Positions 12,966 to 27,400 of a stretch of 64,000 bases of DNA are shown piece by piece. The stretch comes from Zonotrichia leucophrys gambelii (taxonomy: Eukaryota; Chordata; Aves; Passeriformes; Passerellidae), in assembly GCF_028769735.1 (NCBI RefSeq), contig NC_088177.1, forward strand, positions 17,052,599-17,116,598, read 5' to 3'. The notes below the pieces were generated by a model, which saw only the letters and a list, made by a program, of their open reading frames with translations, was not told where the DNA came from and did not search any database. How positions within the stretch are numbered: the first letter of the stretch is position 1; each line of letters starts with the position of its first letter. Both the position numbers and the translations under genes were made by a program.

Positions 12966-15900
12966 TATTAATCTTTGATAACCCTCTTTTTGATCTGCAC
13001 ACTACACCCTTCTAATTTACAGATGCTTTTAAACCTCAGGCATGGGATTACTTCATTTGATTCATGGAAGACCATGAGCAGTTCAAATTAACCTTTTGTT
13101 TCCTTGAGGGAAAAAAAAAAATTACTTTGGGGATTTGGTTCACCTGTTGAGAAAGAAGCTGTCTCTTCTTATTTACTGAGATTGCCTCAGCACCACAGAG
13201 ATGACTCATGCATACCCTGAAGGGTTTAGGTGGCACCATAAATTCACTGCTGGACACCATGGACCCTGTCCAGAGCAAACTGAGGTCAAAAAAATCATTC
13301 CCGTTGACTCCAGTGCCAAAGCTACATTCCACTGAGTGCACTTTGTTCCCAAGGAAATTAATGGAAGACGGTGTTGGGTTTATCAAAGAGCCCTCAAGAG
13401 GTGACACCTTAGTGGTTTGTCTACAGAAAAACAACAGCATAAAGTGACATCATCACACCAGTGACAATTGTATCCTCTGACTTTTCCACATCTGTTTACC
13501 ATTATTTTTTTCAAAAAGATGTCCAGAAAGAGATGAGATCCATGTCTAAAAGATGTGTTCGGCCCTGCTTTTCTACCAGCCCACTAAGCAGGCACAAAAT
13601 GTGCTGCAGCAAAATGAGGAAAAGGATAACTCCCTAATGGAAAAAGGCACAGAGACCTCTTGAAAGGAAAGCCTACCCAGGAAGGTAAAGGTCTACAGGA
13701 TTGATCTTCTGTTTCCCACTTACTTTTAAGAGTGCAAGGGACTACTTTGTTGGGGTCTCAGAAAAGAGCTAAAGAAAGCATGCTCACAAATATTACTCAA
13801 AGGCTGGAAGAGTTTGCCCAAGAGCAAAACCAATATGATGACTCCATTTCCTGACATTATCAGAGTGGATATCAGCCTGCAAGTTTTCAAGCACTGGCTG
13901 TGGTTGCTGTGTTTCAGAAACAGCTAAATGGCAAGTTTTTTATCCCTGTCTCTGTCTGTCACACCATAGTGCTGACAAAATAAAACGAGGCAAGGGGTGA
14001 AAGAAGAGCAAACACTGAATTTTGTTTCTGCTTTTCTAAGCATTTTACAACAAGAACATGGCAATTAGAAAATGAAGCCAGAAACTGGGTTAGTATTAGC
14101 TTAACGCTATTTCTTTCTTCATGAGTTTCTCCTCTGTTCCTCTTAGCATTCAGATACAAATCTGATTCTTCAAATCTGGTCCAGATCCCTGGCCTAATAG
14201 CTTGACTGCAAGCTATTTTACATTGCTTGATTGTATTGTTCAAAAACTGTCCCTGTGCATAACTTGTTACAAGCCTGCAAAAAAGCCAGAGACCTAGGAG
14301 GGCAACAGCACTTTGTAAGGGTTTAATACAATGCCCCATTGTGTGCACCCAGCAGGGCAGATCAGGGCCATGGCAGAAGCTCTTTCTTTCACAGCTTTTC
14401 CACTCAGACCATCCATTTTCTGCCTCCAACAGCATAGGTTGCCAATACATTAAAAAAAAAAAAAAATCAGAAAGCATGAGAAATGTCAGGATGAATGTTG
14501 TCTTTTCATCTTCACAGAAGCTGCTTCCTGGCATTAAATTTGAGTGCTGTCCCCTGCATGGCTTTTCCTACTTCATTGCTGTAGCCTACCTGCCTCTGCC
14601 TCTTAATGAATCAGGACTCAATAAATCCTGGCTCAGTCCATTGTACTTGTTCACTTGTAGCTGATGATAATACACAGGGAATACCTTCACCAGGGGCTTA
14701 TTGTGCCAAGTCACAGTGCAGACCAGTAGTTCATCCAAGACTATATAAGATATTCAGGTTATCTCATTTGAGAGCTATTTTCTTGCACACCCAGGGTGTG
14801 GGTGGTTTGCAGCAGGAGGTGCTGGTCTGTTAAGGTGCTTGCAGTTAGAAATCCTCTGAGGCCTTGTGGAGGACAGCTTTATGCCATTTATTAGAGCTGG
14901 CATTACAAGGAGAGATTAGCATAGAAAATCTTGTGTCCTTCCAGACAGCAGGAACAGTGAGCAGTTAAACACCCATGGGGCTTGTGCTGTGTGTGCAGCA
15001 CACCATGTCCAAAAGAGATTCTACCCTTTGTCATTCAACTTTGTCTGACTTTCCTCCACAAAATGACTCTGTTCATCCCTTCCACTGTCAAACAGCAGGG
15101 GTGCTCACATGCCAACTCCTTGCTGCACCCCTGAATACAGGCAAGGTGCCATGGAGGTGAGGCAGTGGTGGAACAGAGCAGGACCTGCCCCAGACTCCTC
15201 TGCTCACTGAGCTGGGCGTGTTTACCCTGGGCTGAGAGGTTTGTGCAGCACAGCACAGGCCTGAAGGTCACAGTGAGTGTGCACCACAGCAATACTGGCT
15301 ATCCACAGGCTGGAATTGCATTGGTTCTCTCACATTCAGAGCTGTCTGGGACACAGATCCAAGCCTCTTCCTCCCTTGCTTCCTTCTGTTTTGCCTCTCT
15401 GCAGAAGCCAAATGCCCTCATATATCAGTCTGTGCAAGTTCTTCAGGAAATGACTCAAACTGCCAAAAGGATTGAGGAAACAGCAGCACCTAGTGATATC
15501 AAAGGCCATACCTGGACCTGCACTAGCAGCCAAACAAGCAAGATTTATGGACATTACTGAGGCAATGCAGAAAACACAGCTGAAGTCATCAGCCCAGGGT
15601 GAAGCAAACTTACTGTGCTGTGGTGCTGGTGGAAGATTTTTCTTCAAGGTCATATGATCCCAGAGGTTCCAGAGTTTTTGGAAGAAGAAGAAAATGTCTG
15701 TAACATATATGCACAGTCCTACATTTATGCTGCTCTTCTTTATCTCCCTTCCAGCCTAGTGAGAATAACTAGTGTGTCGAGACACATGAATGGATTATGC
15801 ACGGCCTTAAACTGCCAAACACTTGACTGCAATGAAAAGCATAAAATTTCAGCATGGTGTAGAATGGATGCAAGAAGAAAAAGGAAAAGGAGGGGAAAGA

Positions 15901-17730
15901 ATGAGGTATCAGGATGGCTCATTCTCTTATGCATCCCTGCCAGCAAAATCAAGCTCAAGGCCAGTGCAGTTAAAGTAGTGGAGCAGAGTTGGAATCACCT
16001 CCATATTCACAGTCAGATACATTATAGATACACAAAGTTCATTTGCTCCTAGCAAAGGAAGAACCCACTGACCTTGCTTACAAAATACTACACAGGTATG
16101 GTTTATGTGATAGCTGTGGTTCAACCTTGTGAGTCATGATTTCATTCATTTTTGATGAACAACTTCTGTCTTTTCAAAAAATTATTTCAGGAAATGGAAG
16201 AACACCATCTCTCTTATTAGGATCAGAAAGCAGACAGTAGTGGCAGTCACATGTAGCCCTATTTTACAGTAAATAGACCAGAAAATAGGAAATAATAACA
16301 TGAATGTTGCCATATGCAAACACAGAAAATTTCTCTTTTTCAGAATTGTGCAACATTACTAGAGAAATCAAGGCCAGAATCATATAAATCCTCAAAATCT
16401 CTGGTAATTCAATATTACCACTTTCTTGCAACAGTGTGCCATTATATACAGGTGTCCCAGCAGGACAGACAAAGCGGCCAGACAAGGAAGTTGCTGGTGA
16501 GCAGGACTGCCTTTATCATCCACTTAAATGACATTTAGCAATGAACAAGTCAAATTGCCTCTGTTTGACCTCACTGGCAGTGTGCTTCAGTGCAAACACC
16601 AGCACAAGCTGAACAAGAAATGGACTCTCTTGCAGTATTTACAGCTCTTAGCACAGGCTGCTCTGCATGAGCACTTATTAATTACCTGCACAATCGGGGG
16701 AATATGTTCTGTGTGTGTCAGCTCAGCATATATTGTACATAATTGCACATTTGAGGCACACAGTTGTTTATGTCACTTTGTAATCACACTAATAATTACC
16801 AAACAACCAAGTTATTCAATGAACAGTAAATGTAACATTTAATTACTTTATTAATTTCCACATAACGTGGAAGAAGGAAAATAGCCAGCTCAATCTATAA
16901 TTTCACTGTGCTCACAAACCCTATCTTTATGCAGATATATGGGAGAAATTATCAAAACACAACACAGGAGATGCACAAACATAACTCAGCGTTTGCTTGA
17001 TGTTTTTCATGTTGGCATCTCTCCTGCATGGAGCTTTGAAAATTTATCCTAAAACGTCAGGCAACTTCAAGGCATCTTGAACTTTGAAAATTAAAAGAAA
17101 AAAAAAAATCTGTACTGAGATACAAATTCCACCTTCTGTCAGGAACTTACTGATTAAAAAACTCTTTATAGGTTAAGCCAACCATTACATTTTTATGTTG
17201 CTATATATTTCACAACATAAAAAATAAAATATTTTCTCCATAAAACCTTTCAAAACCGTAAATACTAGCACACTCCACAGCTCCAGACGAAGTTGCAATT
17301 TATTATTTATCTTTTTTTATATTCTGCTATGGTATCTTTTCCTTTTATAAGCCTGGCAAGTTTCCCACTGAAGTTTCTTTGTCAGCAGTTATTTTAAACT
17401 ATAGCCCTTCATACACCATGCTACTCTTGTGCTGAACTGTCCTCAAGAACTAAGTGGTTTTTAGGGGTGATGTGTCATGGTTTGGGGAGACACAACAAAC
17501 TCTCTCAGTTAATGAGCATCAAGCTTTCTAAAATTCAGGTGCACCATTCTGAACCATACTTAAATTCATGCTGAGCCTGATTTTTTCACAACTGTTTCTT
17601 CATTCACACTGCATTTGGTAAATAGGCACAAGACAAAGTTCAAGTTTTTGGGGGCAAATTTTGCCAGACAGTTGCATCTACTCTCAGAAGAGAGCATAAA
17701 ATCCTGAACTCAAGGTTCTCTACCTGGAAC
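12966..17730. other. Non-coding, unique sequence
   Basis: The longest open run is 191 codons on the minus strand (13959-14534). It begins at an ATG but passes straight through the A14 homopolymer at about 14453-14466 (read as Phe codons) and resembles no known protein. A 131-codon plus-strand run at 15165-15560 is equally anonymous. Purine-rich sequence occurs at about 15870-15905. The stretch at about 16690-16870 is dense in TAAT and ATTA motifs, without repeats, and looks enhancer-like. None of this is proof of function. Confidence 0.6.
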
Positions 17731-17756
17731 CTCTCTCTGCCTCTCTCTCTCTCTCA
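17731..17756. repeat. CT-rich microsatellite
   Basis: A 26-bp run of CT dinucleotides with one interruption, similar to the tract at 12931. Confidence 0.85.
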
Positions 17757-18500
17757 TCTAGAAGACGAGCCAAAGAATGGCCTGTGACACCAGGAGTGCA
17801 TTGAAATCTCTGTAACATGGAAACACAGAGGCAGCCCCTAATGTCCTTAAGGCTGTTCCCCCTGAAAAGTGCCCCTGGATGTACCTGAGCCCTGCCAGAA
17901 CAGGTAGTTTTTCCTGGTGAGTGATGGATGCCTGTCTCAAATCAGTCACCACATCCAATAAGTTATGTGTTTGACTGTCAGTGACAGTGGCAAAAGGCCC
18001 AGGTCAGCTCTCACAGAAAATAGAATTAGAAAATAGGCTGTGATGGTCAAAAGAGTCAACTAAAACTCTCCTTTGTCCTGGCCTGGGAGGATCAGGAAAG
18101 TACTGATTAATTGTGCTTTCTGGAAATTGCACACTGATGATCTTAAAAATGTAATCTTTTATTGAGGTTGCTATTTAATAACAGGGGAATTGGGAAAGGG
18201 TTAGCATATCTTAAACTACAGCCTAGACCTACTGTGAAAATGATACACCCCAAATCAGAGCTGAGGCCCACCTGGGCCCACACCAGAAAAGTTACTGCAG
18301 ACAAGCCTAGAAGCTGTCTCTTCTCAAAATTCATTTTTAGCTTATCTGTTCCTTTATTAAAAAAGATTTGTACTTGGTTTATATTTTTGCTGAACTTTCA
18401 GACATTCATTGACAATTGACCAGCTGGATACTTGTAGGCACACAGTTTGTGGTGGCTGGGAGTGGGGCTGTGGCCCAGCCCCTCATCCCTATTGACAGCA
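17757..18500. other. Non-coding sequence upstream of the TATA motif
   Basis: No gene is recognised. The segment passes from AT-rich DNA into the GC-richer patch that precedes the TATA motif at 18584. Short open runs on both strands match nothing. CpGs are rare. Confidence 0.55.
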
Positions 18501-18583
18501 GTGAGCCATGGAGTGCCCAGGGGCACTGAGCCACCACCACAGGGAACAGAGGGCACACAGGTGCAGTGCATGTATGATATGGG

Positions 18584-18590
18584 TATAAAA
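18584..18590 (+). promoter_or_regulatory. Canonical TATA box, candidate promoter
   Basis: TATAAAAGG preceded by GGG is a textbook TATA box. It sits at the downstream edge of a GC-richer patch (about 18440-18580) within AT-rich surroundings. A start site would be expected about 25-32 bp downstream, near 18610-18618. At 18640 the sequence GAAGAG followed by GTAAGG forms a strong splice donor, which would define a very short first exon of roughly 25-30 bases. The patch is CpG-poor, so this would be a focused, tissue-specific type of promoter, or the remnant of a retroviral LTR promoter. No transcript is known to me. Confidence 0.25.
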
Positions 18591-18639
18591 GGTTGGGCTA
18601 AAGAACAAGAAGGGCAGATGCTTAAAGCCTTCTGAAGAG

Positions 18640-21600
18640 GTAAGGTGTTATTCTCTGTGGGTTGAAGCCTTGTGAAATTGTATGATGATATTTTGTGTAA
18701 TGTGGCCTCCTCAGATGTGACAGATACTTTAGCAATAGATGGAATAAGAAAGTAGGGTATTGAACATAAAAATGTATTAAAGAAAAATATAAATGCTCAG
18801 ATTTTCTTGGTATTTAATAATCATATCTCTCAATTAGTCTAATGTGTTTATTAGATCTCCATATTATCCCTCACCATTGCTTTGTCACTAAAAACCTCTT
18901 GTTCCTCAAGAGGTATGACTTTGTGCTGGGTATTGAGTAGCAATCATGCTGCAGTTGCATGAATTGCCATGGGACTTGGAGCTGGAGAAACTGCTTTTGA
19001 GAGAAGAATCTGAGGATTTTGTGCTGTTACCCACAGCCATTCGGCTGACTTTAGGTTTTAAGAGCTAGTTTTCAAAGTTCTTTGGTTGTGTATATGAAAA
19101 TACTTTACTGCTGATCTAAAACCAAGGCTGAAACAAAAATCCCACTAATTTCCTGAAAGAGAGACCAAGAAGGGTCTCTAGAACTGAGACAGTTAACAAT
19201 AAGTACTGCTACTCTTGAAAAAGAAGAAGTAATGAAAAGATAATAATTTGACTAAGACAGAGTGTTGAAATGTTGATAGAAATCTAACTTACATAATACA
19301 AAGACAAATGCAAAGGATTAAAATACCATATAATTTTGAAACCATTACAATATGCCTGAGTGATTCTTTATTAGGGAGCCTCAAAAAAGCATGTAATTTC
19401 TTCTTCTCCAAAAGCTGTAATCTCTCTGCTGGGTGTGTTAAAAATGACATTTCAACCTCCCCTGTGAAAGTCTTTGATTTTGTGAGTTTCTGTCAGGCTG
19501 TTCTCATTACTTTAATGCATTTTGTGTATATTGTAATAACATAAATGTTTTAATGCATTTCTTCTCAGATCAATCTGGGCAGTTATCTTTAAATCAGTCT
19601 TGTGTAACGTTAGGTAAAGAAGTTATAACTGGATCAAGGGGAGCTATTGGCAATGAAGAAGCATTTAAACTTTATTTTGCTCATTTCCCTGTAGAAGAAC
19701 TTGCAGTAATAGACTTCTGAAAACTACTCCTAGTTATATTTTTTAGTTCTTGACTTTTAGAAAACACTTATGTGAGATAAATGAATTTGGAAATGAGCAT
19801 GAAGTGCAAGCTATAATGCACATCTCCCTCACAAATCACTTGCAAACCATTTTTATAAAATGCAATTAGCCATGTACAATGATGGCAAGAGACATTCTTT
19901 TGAACAACTGGAAGCCATCATACTCTACCTGTCAAGAAATAGCCTCCAGAGAGCGTGGAGCTGCAGAAGAGAAACCTCACTGCTCTTTAAAAAGTGAGGC
20001 TGATTCCCTAGAATTATTAGAATGAGGAATTTTGTTTGACAGGTGGCATCACCACCCTTTGTACAAAATTTCTAACTCAGTATGAAGGAATGGAATACAG
20101 TCAGAAAGACAGAACTCTGTGAGGTCTTGGAAAGCCTCACATGTGCAGTTTTTTGCAAAGCATAAAAGCCTGGTCCCCTCCACTGAGCTTGCTAAAATAT
20201 GTCACTGAGTACCAGAGCACAGTGTTGCAAGTATGGTCTTGAAGACTACTCAACCAGGACAATGGCCATTAGCACTATTTGGAAGCAAATATCACCATTG
20301 ATAAGGTCTCTCCAATTTATATATACTCTTATATATAAAGGTGATGACAACCTGATAATATTTAACCTCCTATCTTGAGCATATAATTGAAAATAATAAT
20401 AAATTGCTGAATATAAGAGGGATATCTTGAAGTGCCATTATAACCACTCACATGCCATTTTATTGCCATGTGAAAACTCTGCCTCTGTAAGCCTAGCATC
20501 ACTCTAATGAAGTAAATAGCTTATTCATTAGAGAAGAATAAAAGCTTGAAGCTTTTAGAGTTCAGCTGAGCATAATTTACTGATGGTAGCAAAAAAAAAC
20601 AATAGAAAAAGGTCAAATTTTCTACTTAAGCAGAACCATCAGCCAATTACTTAGTGGTACATCAAACAATAGCACCACCATTGTCTCCAGAAACAGAAAG
20701 GTTTACAAGTTGTGTATATTAGCTAAAGCCCTTAAATTGGGTTGAAGATGTGTGAAAACAGAATTATGGGTTTGACCCTTGGTTGTTCCTGAAGCTCCTT
20801 ATTCCGATGGCCACTAATTTCAGTGCTGTACTTAACTATTATCTAAATTGAATACTCAAACCCAAATTTAGACCACCGGGTGCTTGAAGCTCACACACAT
20901 CAAGTTCCTTTTTGTGGATTTTTGCCAATCATTTATGTAACCCCTTGAGTGCACCCTGAAGGGCTCTTGGACAAATGCTGATCAGTAACCATAAAAGGGT
21001 TTCTAAAGCAATAGCTTAACACCAGCACTGTCTCAGAGCTGGCAGAGAAAGCCAACACACATCAAGGCCAGTGTTCAACCTGATCTAACCACAGTAATTG
21101 GACACTTCAGCTGTGAGCCTCATGCCTGTGGCCTCCTGCTCAGTAAGGACAAGTTTAGCCTTTGGCTTAACCTCTGGCAAAAACCAATCTGAGAACTGTC
21201 ATTTAATTCCACAGATTCATATTTCCTATCCTTAGGGATATGCTGTATAATTTACAGGAAGTATCACTTGCTGAATCTCTGTTTTTTTGACTTTAGGAGC
21301 TTTCTAATGTTGCCAGAGAATTCTTCCTTTGTCTGAAGGCTGGCAATAGGTTATCAAACAAGAGATCTTTAGAATCCACTATTTAGCTCTGATGATTTGG
21401 CCATTTACACCATTTATTAGGACAAGGAACTGGGTTTTCCTTCACTTGAAAATTGGTTTATCCAAGTGAAAAATTGTTCTATGTAAATGTCCAGTTCTGT
21501 TGGGCTAAATGTACCAGTCCTAATTGGGAAAAATTATTAGGAGATGCCTGTGGAGCCAAAGAAGGGGAAAACTATCAGAAACCATAATTCAATATCGATG

Positions 21601-24400
21601 AGACAAAATCAAGAAAAAATATGTAGTGTGTTTGTGGCATTTATTGCTGTTGTATAATGAAGGATATAAGGGTTGCAATGGCAAGCCTCAGACTCTGCTG
21701 AAGGGGCCCAGTGTATAAACTACCAGGAGACTGTAGGAGATGCACAAGAACAGGCAGATGCACAGGGAGTTAAGTACCTTTAATACACAACTTAAACAAC
21801 TGAGCTGGTCAGCAGAAAATTATCTTAAAGACTAGATAAAAGATTTATTAAAAAAAATTTAAAAGAAGGGAAAAAACAAGGGGGCTAAAATACACAGTCT
21901 GCTTCTTTTCTCTTTATTTAAGACAAGAGTGCCAGGTAGAAGCTACAGAAATTGTCTGTGTCAGATGTGCAGAGGTGTCTGCTCAGCTGCAGTGCAGGAA
22001 ACAGCTCTGTGTGTGGTGCTCAGAGCTGGGCAAGTGTGACTGACTCTTCTGCATCTGCTGGAGTCAGCACCTCCTCTGTTGGGGGCCTTTCTGAAACACC
22101 TTTTCCACATTGCCACATATTTATACATCTGACCAATATTCGATTCTGAACTGCCTAAAACTATTGAGAATAGAAGCCAACTCCTAAAGCATTAGGCATC
22201 CTTGAGTGAGTGAAGTTTTACTTTCCTACTGCTGAACACAAAGTACTGATGGGTTTGCCTTTGTAGCGTGGCCACTACATCCATAGGTTCTCTGCCCAAA
22301 ATCAAGCTAAAATTCCTACTAGTCAAGATGCTTTTTCTTCTTGTAGTATCTTACACTTAGCCAAGATTATGACTCCTTTATATATGTGCTTTTATTTGTA
22401 CAGCTGCTGGCATAGCAGGGAATCTGTAGGCACTGCTGGTTTGTTGGTACATTTTCATGTACGTTGTACCAATTTCATGTTCATGTACAAATCCACAGGG
22501 GAGAAGATAATGGTTTTGGAGTTACATCACTTCTCCTTTCCATTTCTAATATGAATTGAAGAGAATTCATTGGAGAGAAACTGGGCTCAGAGCAATAAGT
22601 TATGGATCAGCAGAGCCAAGGGCCTAAAAGCAGCAGATCTCTGGGGAGAGTAGCCCATATAGAAGTTTTTATTTTCTTTTCTAAGCTAGAGCATTCCCTG
22701 GATCTCCCTGGGTGGCAGAGATGCTGGAGGTGAAGAGGAAGAGAAGAAAGACCTTAGCAAATCCCTTAAACTCTCCATGAGACTGGTCTGGATTTTGCTG
22801 AATGCTTAAAAGGCAAAGATGTGATTGAACACAGGAGGAAACATCACAGATTCTTTGTGTGCACTTCCACAAGAAAGTGGATACATATATAGGTGAGAGA
22901 ATTTATTTTTAATGTTTGCATCAATTAATAAAAAGAGCACCTTGGGTTCTACCAGCTTGAGAAACAAAAGATTTTTCCTTTTGTCATATATTAAACTATA
23001 GCTTTACAGACCTAGGGAACTTTTTCATTTTGCTGTATTTCACAAACAGTTCAAGAGTAAGCACACACTACTATCCTTTCAGAGTAAAGATTGTAATTAG
23101 AAGAAATTTAAAGAGTCCTACTTGACCTTTAAAAGCTGCATGCTCAACAAACCTATTTATGATTGCAGACACATCAAAAATTCTACTTTGCAGGTATTTA
23201 TGAAAACTGTGATCACACCAAAAATCTTTTCTTTCTTCCTGCTTTAAACTGGGACAATGCTTAACTATGTGGGTGAGCATTGCCCAGATATGAGAACTTT
23301 GCCTGGTTTCTTTTCAAGTGTCCATGTATCCTGCTACTGGAACATAAGCAACTAGCACTATCAGTATGTAAGGCAGCTGTTAGAGCTAGTTAAAAGAGAG
23401 AGGTGGGAGGTTGGATAGATTTTGCTAATTTTCTCAGCCAATAAAGGCTTTCCTGTGGGGAAAGTGTGAAAAAAACCCCTGTGTCAATTCCCTGAGCATA
23501 AGCTCATTTAGTACATGATCTTCCTTTTCCATATGAACAAATCACTAACTCTGACTCCTGGGACAAAGTCTTGGGCCTTGGCAAGGTCCAATCCTTGGCA
23601 AAATGCAACATTCAAGCAGAACTTTGGGGCACAGAACTGCAGGGAGCCACGGCAGTTCTGTGCACTGTCACTCCTGTGAGTGTGCATTCTCAGTCTTCTT
23701 GGGAATACAGAAGACTTTCTTCATACTTTGAAATGCTGACATTGGCATAAATCCAGGATGAAAATTGCAGCACAAAAGGGAGATGTTTCATAATGCTATA
23801 AGTGATTGAAAACAGGGAATTACAATGCTAACTACTTTTGGAGGTTAATTATAGAAGCTGCTACCAGGCATATTCTATATATACCCACCCTCTTTTCTGG
23901 GAGTAACAAGAGCACTTTCTGTGATCCTGTTATCATACTGAAACAGGAATTCTCATCATTTTGTATTGTTAACTGTATTTTGATACAGAAATTTGTCTCA
24001 CATAGGGAGCATTTACAATTCAACAGACCAGAAGAGGCTTTTTCTCTTCATGACTGCATAACGTATCTGAAGTAGTGCAAGTATAGCAGTGTTTTATTTA
24101 TTTGACCACCTCTTAATAGCCAAAACTGGGACTAGTTGTCTCTCTTGCGCCACTTATCCACAACAGACCAAAGTTTGAAGCTGCACGCATTTAATCTAAT
24201 ATTTCTCTGACTTTGGGGGCATTTCTTGAGCCCAGTTTCTTGTTTTCATATGAAGAGGAAGCTGTGTTCTGCATACGCACAGGGACCCAGCAGCAGAACA
24301 AGAACAGCAGCACACAGAGGTGGTACCTGTGCTGGCGTCAGACCACAGGGCTCTGAATTAACAGTCTAGAGTGAGTTTTCCTCTTTTTCTCTGCAGCCTT
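18640..24400. other. Non-coding, AT-rich unique sequence
   Basis: No gene or recognisable transposon is present. Open runs do not exceed about 90 codons. TATA-like dinucleotide patches occur at about 20318-20338. A strong acceptor-like tract ending in CTGCAG at 24396 is followed by mixed-composition sequence with several possible donors, none of them compelling. A poly(A)-rich patch lies at about 21850-21885. Much of the segment is low-repeat unique DNA that could hold distal enhancers. Confidence 0.6.
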
Positions 24401-27400
24401 GGGCAGTTGGCTCAAGCAGAATCTGTGCATTCACTCAGGTTGCACTGCAGTGATCACATCCAGGTGTGCTGTGGTAACCTGTGTGAGGGCAGCCTATGGC
24501 TTTCACAACAGAAATTCTTTTCACAGTTCTAGGAGCCCAAATGGCCAGTTCATTCCATGAATTTCACAAATCAAAAAAATAATCTTTTGCATGCTCTTGT
24601 AAGTATTTTGAGTATAAACATGGAAGAGTAATTTAGGAAAATGAAATTTTAATGGTATGCTGGTAAGTCCAATTTTAAAAATATGAAAGAAATATTAAGC
24701 TTACAGCAGGACTTCATTATCTAATCTTTGGCAAGACATTCTGAGGTAAGTTATTTAACAGCTATCTTATTTAGACTTTTAATGAAAGCTCTATAGTCTG
24801 CATGCTGATTATATTCTCATTTTTCCATCTTCCTTCATACAATCCATTCAGTGTGATATATGTTGGCTGTAAATATCTTAATATCTTGCTACCAATGGAA
24901 ACACTTACATAAGGGTGACTGATCTAAAAACTGATAACCACTTTAGCCTGGAGACATGTTCTTTTCCCTCCCTCTATCATAAAAATCTATCTTTCCTTAA
25001 AACAGTAAGTGTGGTGGCTCCCATTGAGTTGGAGAACCCTATTTGGAAAAGTCATAATTGAATTTGTGAACCCTTCTCACATTGCACTCTAAAAATGTCA
25101 AGAGATATGTCTGATCAGCCCATAATTGGTCTTTCACATATTTCCTATGTCAAACATTTATAACTAGCATAAAGCTCTTTTGTAGACTATTTTTTCCAGA
25201 ATTAATATGACACTTTTGAAACACTATAGCATAAAAACAAGATCTGTTTTTTACTGTATCTTCTAATCTTACATAGCACAGAGGGGGGGAAGTCCATTTA
25301 ATTTACTGTGATTTAATGAAAATACATTGACACATACACAAAAAGTTAAAGTCAGCATGAATTATGTTCTTAAGCCTCTTTATAGCTTTTTAAAGTTTTA
25401 TTCTCAACATGTAACTGTTTTACTGGGGAAATGTTAATAGCAACATGCTCTGAGGAACCTGCAGCTCTGGGATGTTGGAGACAATCTCCCTGATTGGTAT
25501 CAGAAATCTGAGTAGAGATCAAAGCATGTGCATACACTTTAAGTTTAAATATCAGTTAAAAACAAGGTTAATTGCTGTATCAGGCCTCTCATGAGGTGGG
25601 AGGCTAACCAGAATTGAACTAATTTAGTTTCATGAAGGGATTTTTACTTTTTAAGGGATTTATTAGAATGTTGCTCTCAGGTTACATGTGAGAACAGTTT
25701 TCCTGTTAGACCTCCATAGTAGGTAATGATTTCTCAGACAACTCCAAAATTCACTGCTTTGAACAAAGCAATGACTCTTTTTCTTCACAGAAGTGATTAA
25801 ATGTGACCTAAAATTATTAGAACTCCCAAAATATGTAATTTATGAAATGCCAGTGAAGGAAATCACTCACTGTATCATGGATATCTTTCATGTAGTTGCC
25901 TTCTTCCCTTTCTAACTACTATGCTTTTACATCACAAAAAATTGTGCTTTCCATTTCTAAAGGGAGATAGTAGGGATGTACCTGGTCATATTTTCCAAAG
26001 AATTTTACTTTTTGAGCATTTCCATACACTTGTAAAACTGAGAAGATGATAGAGTTAAAGTTACTGTATACTACCAGAATAATCCCCAAAACCTATTTTA
26101 AATCAATGTCTGTTCTGATTTCTCCCTAATCAGATTTTTTTTTCCCTTTAACTTTAGGCTGTAGATCCATGAAGAAAAACATTAGCAATTGCTCCCTGGG
26201 GTTAATACAGTGCTTCAAAGAAGGAGCATTTAATTCCCATAAGTAGAGAGATGATTTAAAGAAATCCTGTAAATGATGAGCTGAAAAGAAAGAAGCATTT
26301 AACAGGGCAGAAATAACAGGTTTCATTGCTCTGGCACCAAGAAATTGTGCTGTGCAGTCTGGAGCTCCATCTCCTGGTGCTTGTCAAAGAACTAAAATAA
26401 TTTCCAAGTGTCCCCTAATCTAAACACAGGCACCTCAGTGCACCCAAGCCATGATGCAGGGGCAATTGTGAGCTCCCTCACCCCAGAGCAAATCCAGATT
26501 TAGGTTTGTAGCCCCTGTGGACAGGGAAACACAGATTTGAAAATGCCTTTCCAAGTCACTCTGGACTCACTGGAGCAGTTCCTCAGCTCCTTCACTACGG
26601 GCTGGGCTTCAATAGAGTAATCCTGCATTCAGTGAAATTTGGTTTGTGCACATCACCTCCCTCACAAGTTTTGGGCAGGTGGAGACTGCAACTGTGCTGA
26701 GCACTGTGCAAAACAATGACAATTAAACAATCCAATGTATTTCTTTAGTTCTTTATTTGCGGGATGCTGAAGGAACTGCCATTTGAAGGTCAGAGTTTTG
26801 TCTAGTAAATAACTATCTGAATTTCTCAGTTAAACTTTTTATTTAATGTCCTTTTTTAAGTAGATATTTTAAAAAAATATGTATCAATGTATAATTCTAC
26901 ATGCCACTTTTACCAGAGTTTTCAAAACATGATTGCTACTTTACAAAATATCATGTAGCATGGGGAAATACCATACAGGTGAAGGCAAATATACAATAAA
27001 CAAGTGAATGTAATACAGGAGGGAAGAGATGGGTCAAGGTTAGGATGTCAGTTGGAACAATGTCACAATGGCAGGTTAAGTTAATTAATTTTTTCTATCC
27101 ATCACCCACAGAAGCATCCTTAATAGGAAAAACACTTCTAACAATTCATTTCAGAAATATTTCTGAATATTAAAATTGACATTGTTATGAGTATTGTTTA
27201 TTTTATTAGAACCTTCCTCTGTCATCTGGCTGGTAAATGTACCCATTCTTATTTTGGTTGTATTAATTTTTCTTCATGAATAGATTCAGAAATGAATATC
27301 TCATCATTTCTTAAGAAGGATCATTATGTAAGTCACTTAGGATGTTTTTGCTTCTATTTAAGTATTTATTCAGTAAATAAGCTATTTTATTCAGCCAATC

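Noticed and set aside
13048..13447. Opposed open frames of 130 and 79 codons
   Set aside because: Both strands are open over the same bases and neither peptide resembles a known family; splice signals are not convincing.
13959..14534. 191-codon minus-strand open frame with an ATG
   Set aside because: It runs through an A14 homopolymer, has no recognisable domain, and is expected by chance across 64 kb and six frames.
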